Source of the DNA: Ramazzottius varieornatus | Lineage: Eukaryota > Tardigrada > Eutardigrada > Parachela > Ramazzottiidae | Assembly: GCA_001949185.1 (NCBI GenBank) | Contig: BDGG01000003.1 | Location: forward strand, 4,523,092 to 4,587,091 | Reading direction: 5' to 3' | DNA length: 64,000 nucleotides | Shown here: positions 57,676 to 64,000 of the stretch, piece after piece | Layout: every line of letters begins with the position of its first letter | Position numbering within the stretch: the stretch's first letter is position 1 | Made by a program: the position numbers and the translations under genes | Notes under the pieces: model-generated | Database searches by the model: none | What the model was told of the DNA's origin: nothing | The model's input: the letters and a program-made list of their open reading frames with translations, nothing else

Positions 57676-58504
57676 TTACTCTGAATTGAATATGTCAATT
57701 CTCTCGAATAAAGCTTTGCTGCAGTATTTCTTTTCCGTAATGTTGTAATAAAAGTCAACGGTATCTCGGTACTCCGGGAAAAGATCTCCAAGTGGTCCGA
57801 GCTGGACAAGGGCGACCACTTCCTTGACGTCGCTATCCACCATGGGCACCCGAATGATGCTCACTTCCAGCATCAGCCGGATTCCAGAAGACACCTTCCA
57901 ACCAAGCACAAACATGTGTTTAGATTGCAGTGGATAATCTAGTTGGGAGAAAATGTGATGGTCATAATCGTTGTCTTAAGTGGCGCACATTTTCCTTTAC
58001 AGTTGGCTGTAATCGTGCGCCAATTGAGATAACGGTATGGAACGCTGATACTGCACCGCGCAACGTGAGAGGTTCGGTCCATCGAAAGTTTCTCCCTTGT
58101 TCCAGCGCTCCCATAGTGCGTTTCCAATGGAGCCTGTCTTTGCCCACTTTGCGAAGGTAGCCATCAACTTGGTAAATTTTGATCTGACAAGAATGGGCGC
58201 TAAGAGCTCCTCGGAGAGGTTTCCTCAAGCTTTTCACCTCAACCAGCGTGACGCGAAGGAAACTATCCCGGAATTCGTGTGCAACTCGAACATGCACCAC
58301 GCACGGAGGAAGTCGTTTATTTCTGCCTTCAATTCATTTGATTAGAGTATGCAACACTCATGATGGTGATGCGAAAAGATGGCCTCTCGATTACGTTGGA
58401 TAGTTTTGGCAGTACAGATTGCACAGTTCAGGAAGCGGCATCACGTCTAGTACTTTAGATGCGACATGCTCCTCGCCAGGCTCGGTCTCCTTTTTGTCCA
58501 CCAT
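57676..58504 (-). CDS. C2-domain-like protein, 199 aa, three exons
   Basis: Exons 58504-58395, 58322-58052 and 57894-57676 give 200 codons. A polar N-terminus (MVDKKETEPGEEHVASKVLD) leads to a beta-rich domain: CVVHVRVAHEFRDSFLRVTLVEVKSL, SAHSCQIKIYQVDGYLRKVG, GRNFRWTEPLTLRG, GIRLMLEVSIIRVPM and EVVALVQLGPLG, which follows the strand order of a synaptotagmin-type C2 domain. The acidic calcium-binding loop residues are largely missing, so binding would be calcium-independent. There is no membrane anchor. The family call rests on pattern only. Confidence 0.65.
57707..57712 (+). terminator. polyadenylation signal probably of the four-module gene
   Basis: AATAAA 135 bp after that stop, inside the last exon of the convergent C2-like gene, so the two mRNAs would overlap. 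Confidence 0.45.
57945..58047. repeat. GGCGCAC hairpin element 36
   Basis: Intron of the C2-like gene; TTAAGTGGCGCACATTTTC / AATCGTGCGCCAATTGAG. Confidence 0.85.
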
Positions 58505-58729
58505 CTTCAAACAAGAACCACAAATCGACATTGATCTCGCAGAAAAACCGACGACCAGTTAAGAACTTACAGCACTATGACACCAGGAAAACAACAAAAC
58601 CGATATTTCAAACTGATCAGAGAAAATTAGCGCAGCCAGCCAACATATTTCTGTACAAAAAGGTTGACTCCATTTAGACAGAAGAAAACTTTCCTAAGTT
58701 TCAATAGTTTTCCATTGACTATGAATTTA
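58505..58729. other. upstream of C2-like gene
   Basis: No gene recognised between the C2-like ATG and duplicated copy B. Confidence 0.4.
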
Positions 58730-59167
58730 ACACTTTCAGCACGATCGCTTTCACGTTTGCAGAATACGACCGTCCTCTTTGTGTATACAGGAATTTCATT
58801 GGCTGGTACCGTGTTGCAGAGGCTGGTCCAACCAACAGGCAATTTTCGAAATTTCAAAATTCCAAAATTCGGATAATCGGCAGGCCATGAACGCCAAATC
58901 TCAAAAGGGAGAACTAGTCGTCTTGATTTTCTTCTGACCGCACTGATGACTACAAAATTTATCCCAGGTTCAGCTTCGATAGAAAAGACTGTCCCCAGTG
59001 CCCCAGTTTTTTCTAAGCGAATACCGTGCACGATTCTCGCACGAAGAGACGAAACACCAAATTTCCAGCGTGCTGGGGTTTTGCTGAGCGCTGGTCATTA
59101 GTGTTGCTTTGGTAAGAAGACCGAAGTACATGCAAACAAGAAGACCCAGACCCGAAAGACCAAAAGC
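58730..59167. repeat. 438-bp duplicated segment, copy B
   Basis: Direct repeat of 54702-55139, 4.0 kb apart, no difference found by eye. The match ends sharply at CCAAAAGC on one side and at ACACTTTCAG on the other. Confidence 0.9.
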
Positions 59168-59452
59168 TAGAGTCGTACACAGAGTGTTAATCGGAAAGAA
59201 AACAAGAGCCTTCAAAAGCAAATCTGGTCGGCCAAAACCATCTTTGAAGCGGCAGTTTTCGGTCGCAAGTGCGTCGCATGAAGACTTCCGGGTCGACGAC
59301 TGGAAACGATCGTGCCAGTACCGATCGCAGTGGACGGGCATGGAGTGGACCTCGGCTGGAGATGGTGCAGAGCCTGAAAACGTCTTCTTAGACACGAGGA
59401 AGTATCCTTCTTGATTACAGGCCAACATAAACTGTAGCCAAATGAACTGCAC
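58970..59452 (-). pseudogene. possible membrane protein fragment spanning copy B
   Basis: A 160-codon frame contains one strong hydrophobic segment (ALVFFPINTLCTTLAFGLSGLGLLVCMYFGLL) that crosses from unique DNA into copy B, then FVSSCENRARYSLRKNWGTG and a stop. A second frame, also conserved in both copies, continues with 100 open codons, so either an intron or a frameshift separates them. It could be a single-helix membrane protein, the source gene of the duplication, or a remnant; I cannot decide. Confidence 0.3.
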
Positions 59453-59530
59453 CGGATCGCTGTCTCACGTGGCGCACATTCTCATTATTATCGGCTAAAA
59501 TCGTGCGCCAGTTGAAAACAGGTCAAAGTC
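59448..59530. repeat. GGCGCAC hairpin element 37
   Basis: TCACGTGGCGCACATTCTC / AATCGTGCGCCAGTTGA, directly after exon 7 of the CFAP263-like gene. Confidence 0.8.
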
Positions 59531-59538
59531 TTACGTAC

Positions 59539-61328
59539 CACTGCAAGTCGATATTTGGTTTGCCATTTTCTTAGTTCGTGTTTGCAGCTCTCGACGTCTT
59601 TCTCAATCCGGACATAACTGTCCACGGTGGGAATGAGGGAAACGTCGATTGTCTTAGCCAACTTATCATTACTCTTTTCCAGCTTATCCGCTTCCTCATT
59701 CAACGTCACTGTTTCCTCTTTCATGCAGTCAATATGGGCGTTTTTCACTTTGATCTGAGCATGCAAGTGAGGAAGGTGCTCTTGCCACTTCGACAAACCT
59801 TCCTACAACGCAAACCTTTACTGAAGCACTAACCATTAAATCAGTAACAAAGAAGCTATCCAGTTAGTTCCACCCACCGAAATTTCAACGTTCTTATGGG
59901 TGATCACATTGAACTGTTTTTTCATCTTTTCGAAGGACTTCGTGTGATTCTGCAGTTCTTCTGTGGCCATCTTGCATTTTATCTCCAGCGTGAAGAAGTC
60001 CACCTGGAAAAGATTGAAAGAATACAATAAAAGAAGATGCGGTTAAACAAGACAGTCGGCTGCAGTGCGGATAACGCCGGTTTGCCTTTGTCAGAGGCTC
60101 GAATGGTTGTTCCATGTGATTCCGTATGGCTTCCATTGTCTTCACGTTGGCTCCTCGATTCAGAGTAGCTTTTAGTCGCATGCTTTCTGTTGCGATGATC
60201 AAATGCTGCAAGAAAACGAATGACTGCCATGAATAACCAGAAGGATACGTAACACGTCCGAGCAAGGAGTTCGACAAGATGAGCGAGTCTAGATCGTAAT
60301 GTACCCGGAACCAGAGCATCATTTTTTCACTGGTAATCAACCGTCCGTGGTTAGGCTGTGGGTTTCTGGTATTGTCCAGGATCTTCCGCTCGAACTCCTC
60401 CTTCAGTTCACGGATATGATCCAAGTACATCTCGGCATCACGAACTGTACTCTGTATAGAAACAAAAGATTAAAAAAGATCGCTTTCATAAACTATAGGA
60501 CCTAAGTGAAAAAACACTTGATCAGATCATTTTGCAAGTGGCGCACGCTTTCGACCAATATCACTGAGACGTGCGCCACTTGGCAGGAAACACAACATTG
60601 CCGAGCTGGTTTACCGAGCTATGGCTGAAGTAACCGTCTAGACGGTCCAGCTATAATATCATACCTCGAACTGGTCGTGGACATCTATAAGTTCTTGCTG
60701 AATGGAGATGAAATGTCGAAAGTTAAACTGCCTTTGCTGGAGACAGACAAGGGTCTTTTGCTTCTCGGTTAGGAACAACGGCCGGTCTTTCTGGTGGTGC
60801 GGTACAAATTCTCTGGAAAAAGAAGTATTGTTAAACACATCGTAAATCGTTGTTCACAGACACTCTCCGTACACAGCTCACGCGTCATGCGCGACCCTAT
60901 CCACTTCTGACTGCGGATAGTAGGACAAGAATTTGCCCCGATGAATGGACAAGTCCCGGACAATCTTGGCCAAGTTGGGAGGTTCGTGCGCCTTGCCATG
61001 GACCATCTTGGGGAAGGCCTTCAGGTCCACAGAATAACGAACCTCATGCATGCGAATCAGGAATGCGCAAAACATGGCAGTCTCTTCCTTGGTTCGAGCC
61101 GTCTCTACCCTGTACAACGAAACAGATGACTCTACCTTCGTAGATTGCAATCAGGAAGAAAAGTAGGAAAACAACTTGCGTCAGTTTCTCGATCCGGCTT
61201 TGAAGCTCATCATCGGTCAGGTTCTCTTCCTTATCGTCGAAGCCAATGAAACGAGCACGTTTAGGTGTCTGAGATGGACTGCTAGAAATCTTCGGGTTTT
61301 CTTGTGGAGAAAGGGATGATGGGTGCAT
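59539..61328 (-). CDS. CFAP263/CCDC113-like ciliary coiled-coil protein, 3' end unresolved
   Basis: Exons 61328-61176, 61135-60882, 60812-60665, 60451-60254, 60205 (end uncertain), 60003-59878 and 59802-59539 are in phase. The order of features matches CCDC113: an ETAMFCAFLIRMHEV segment (TEMFxxYxxKL in the family), LTEKQKTLVCLQQRQFNF, DAEMYLDHIRELKEEFERKIL, a SMRLKATLNRG stretch, and VDFFTLEIKCKMATEELQN, the counterpart of VDFQQLKIEN. CCDC113 with CCDC96 links dynein-regulatory and radial-spoke complexes in motile cilia. Exon 5 can end at AAC-GTGAAG (60167) or further on. A last exon downstream of 59539 is expected but ambiguous. The first intron would be only 40 nt. Confidence 0.7.
60511..60625. 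repeat. GGCGCAC hairpin element 38
   Basis: GCAAGTGGCGCACGC / GACGTGCGCCACTTGGC, right arm GAGCTGGTTTACCGAGC; intron of the CFAP263-like gene. Confidence 0.9.
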
Positions 61329-63066
61329 CTTCGCGGGAGAGGTACACTTATAGTAGTGCCATCACTTCCGCGTCCACTTCCGGTGCCTCTTCGTAAATGC
61401 TTACTGGACTAGAATAGCGACTTTGTCACTCCGCCAAAAGGGTATACAGACTTCGTCGTCGCTGCTAGTCGGATCAGCATGTGGATCACACCTCACTTGG
61501 AGAAAAAACCAGGAGTACGCATCACCGAGGACGCGGTAGCAGAGGCTGTAGTCTCCTGCGAAACGTTCCTATGAGAACACCAAGTCCAGTATCGCTGTGG
61601 CTTCGGTGATGCATCGCGGCATGCTCGTAAAGAACTGCAATACTGGACCCCCGTACAATTTTCCCATGGACCCATGGCTTCGTACCCAAATGTTAGACAC
61701 AGAATCTGTTAAGCGTGTTCACCAGACCATTGAATTGAATTCTCTAAGTTATGAACAGGGCCTTCATTAACGGTTTCACGGGGAGTTTCACCTCCTTGCG
61801 GTTTCTGTTGTGATAGGACTATCTGCATACGAGAATGCGTCCAAAGTGTTTTTCCTCCGAATCGGTTTTTTGTAACATCAGGTTCTTTTGATCATTAAAC
61901 TGTACCATCAGTTGAATTTTCTGCCATTTGCTACCAAAATGAACGTTGTACCAATGTCGGAAAATTTGAGGGTTTAAGTTAAATTCGCGGGGCGGCACCC
62001 TAACGGGTACTGTTGCCGCCAAGGGAGGCTAAAAGGGAAGAAAACGGGAACTGCGATGATGGCAGCGCGTATCCCAAGTTCCCAACCATTGAATTACTCC
62101 CTGTGACTCAGAATACAATGCTATAGCCTTATCACCTTCTTTTGTGACCTACTTTCGCTTCTCCTCAGTCACATTCGATTCACAAGCTTTTCTCCACTAA
62201 TGTTGTAATTTGCCCAGTGAAGGGCAAAGTTCAGCAGAGGGGTTCAAACACAAACTTACGAACAAAACCAGCTTCGCAACGACAGCTCGTGCCCAAAAAT
62301 ATTAGACCACCTGAAGTGGTTTGACATGGGGTATCAAGTCGCATGCAAGGTTGTATTACTTACTAAGCTCTGCGAGCATTACGTAATAGCCTCACACTGT
62401 ATCGGCGGCAACAAGATGCAGACCAGCCAAGCCAGTCTTGGCGTTAGCAGCGTGCGATGTCTGGAGACACGCACCTGCAGCCGTCTTTACAGTAGCTTGT
62501 TTCCGACAACTCTCGCTTGATTGATTGATTAAAAGCAGCTGTGCAGTACGCTACAGAGCGTGTATGTGCGGATCAGCCCCATGGCTGCCACTTTCGAAGC
62601 TTTCAGGGATATGTACATAATTTCTCCATCATTGGGCGGATAAGCTTTTTGCCAACGAGTTCAGGTTCAGGGATGTCTGTTTGATGAAGGTAGATACGCA
62701 CTTCGAAAACTTGTTCGGGTGGTAAAACGCAAAACCTCGTTTCCTGAATAATTTGGTCTCACACCCCTTGGAGTTTGGACGCATTCTCGTATTCAGATAC
62801 CCATATACGGTTAGTTGGTATGTCATGTCACGCCCTATAACATACGATGGCATGGGTCACAGGCGGGTTGATTGATTGATTCGCGGTACCTCTAAATCTT
62901 ATCGCAAATTCGCCATACACTTTCCAGAAATGTCCAGAAAATAATCTTATTCCGGATTTTCTTCTCTTCTGGAGCTCAATTCTCCGTTTCTCGTTTCTGC
63001 TAGGTCACATTACATCCGGGATTTTTCCAAGGCTGGCCTACGGGACAGGCAAAAGAGTAACGTCGA
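61329..63066. other. 1.7-kb stretch without an assigned gene
   Basis: A short plus frame at 61479-61571 (MWITPHLEKKPGVRITEDAV) is open but isolated. TTGATTGATTGATT tracts occur at 62519-62532 and 62865-62881. Nothing else is recognised. Confidence 0.4.
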
Positions 63067-64000
63067 ATGGCAACTACCATGTCTGACGCGGAAATGGAGC
63101 CCCAGGAGCAAAGCGAGCAGCTACCGGTCGACTTCAAGCTGGACGATGCAGACTTGATCGATGTCACGGAGCAGAAAGACAGAGGATGCCTGAAGAAGAT
63201 CCTCAGAGAAGGCACCGGATCCGACACCCCATTTACTGGCTCCAAAGTGACGGTACACTATGTGGGTCGCCTTCTGGACGGAAGCGTCTTCGACTCTAGC
63301 CGTCGACGCAATGAACCCTTTGTGTTCGAGCTTGGAAGACGTAGGTCACGGCCTTCTCTTCGACCCTTCGTCAGAGCAATAGTTGCGGCTGTGTTGCAGG
63401 CAAAGTCATCAAAGGATGGGACGCAGGAGTGGCGACCATGAAGAAGGGAGAGCTTTGCGAGTTGGTTTGCACTCCTGAGTATGCTTATGGCAAACAAGGA
63501 TCAGGTGCTAAGATTCCTCCGGACTCTACGCTAGTCTTCCAAGTTGAGCTAATATCGTGGGAGGTAGATTATTCGATAATATTCTCACTTGCACTTTAGG
63601 GACTTCTCTGCGATCAATTTTTCAAGATGGTTGTAGGTCTTCGGACAACCGGAAGTTGACCCAAGCTTTTGCAAAAGTATGTTGCCGCAGAAGGTTCCAC
63701 TGTATTTTTTGATGTTTTTAGGATGAAGATGTTAGCCCGATTTCTTTCAAGAAGGGTCGGATCATGCGTCGCATCAGGAAAGAAGGCACGGGTTATTCTA
63801 CGCCAAATGACGGCGCAAAGTGTCACGGTACGATTTATAGTTAGAATGAGGCACCGTGCACTGGGTTACTGTTGTTGTCTTTCCAGTGAAAATTGTTGGG
63901 CAGTACGAAGGCAAGACATTCGACGAGCGCGAGGTCGAGTTCATCCTGGGCGAGTGCGAAGAGAGCGGCCTGATTTCTGCGTTTGACCATTTTGTCAAGA
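63067..64000 (+). CDS. FKBP-type peptidyl-prolyl isomerase, FKBP4/5-like, truncated by window end
   Basis: Exons 63067-63340, 63400-63563, 63722-63827 and 63887 to beyond 64000. An acidic N-terminus leads to a first FKBP domain: [59 protein letters not shown] and [25 protein letters not shown], with the aromatic active-site residues Tyr, Phe-Asp, Phe, Val-Ile and Trp in place. A second domain begins with [18 protein letters not shown] and [21 protein letters not shown], weaker at the active site, as in FKBP51/52. A C-terminal TPR region for Hsp90 binding would be expected beyond the edge. Confidence 0.92.

Noticed and set aside
62519-62881. TTGATTGATTGATT tracts as terminal repeats of a mobile element
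   Set aside because: Both are in direct orientation, simple in sequence and without target duplication, so they are more likely independent microsatellites.

Overview
The window is nuclear DNA of a bilaterian animal with a compact, intron-rich genome. Short GT-AG introns (mostly 40-460 bp) interrupt nearly every gene, genes lie a few hundred bases apart on both strands, and the gene set is metazoan: ammonium transporter, SMYD methyltransferase, CUEDC1, Rab, rhomboid, peptide-type GPCR, NVL, NDUFB2, TMEM203, CFAP263/CCDC113-like and FKBP proteins. Gene density, intron size and moderate GC would fit a small-genome ecdysozoan such as a tardigrade, but no marker settles the phylum. Exon chains were assembled by hand from splice consensus, reading phase and protein continuity; there is no transcript evidence.

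Layout. 0.3-7.4 kb: a 1,350-residue coiled-coil protein (+) converging on a 395-residue coiled-coil protein (-). 8.4-10.4 kb: first member of an unrecognised secreted four-cysteine family. 10.9-14.0 kb: Amt ammonium transporter with a 7-nt micro-exon and a GC-AG intron. 14.6-16.7 kb: SMYD. 16.8-17.7 kb: small secreted orphan (-). 18.6-20.1 kb: CUEDC1. 20.6-21.4 kb: a 780-bp TA-flanked inverted-repeat element. 22.1-30.5 kb: three more genes of the secreted family in tandem, two with clear TATA boxes. 31.2-34.9 kb: intronless Rab and a rhomboid protease (both -). 37.3-40.2 kb: atlastin-like GTPase with an N-terminal signal sequence. 40.8-42.4 kb: BTB protein (-). 43.1-45.7 kb: C-terminus of a Cys-rich orphan, then a rhodopsin-class GPCR. 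46.2-46.9 kb: small coiled-coil protein. 47.1-50.7 kb: NVL (-), head to head with NDUFB2 at 51.0-51.8 kb. 52.0-52.4 kb: TMEM203 (-). 53.0-57.6 kb: a 993-residue nuclear-looking protein made of four exon-encoded modules. 57.7-58.5 kb: C2-like protein (-). 59.5-61.3 kb: CFAP263-like (-). 63.1 kb to the end: FKBP running out of the window.

The strongest unexplained signal is a palindromic element of about 110 bp whose arms read CTCGGCAAAC-N-CTCGACAAGAT and CCAAGTGGCGCAC. It occurs at 38 loci, about a third of them double, in introns and intergenic DNA across the whole window. Three other TA-flanked inverted-repeat elements and a 438-bp identical duplication add to a repeat-active region. The window also holds several proteins without a recognisable family: the four-gene secreted cluster, the four-module protein and the signal-sequence-bearing atlastin-like GTPase are the best leads for new biology.
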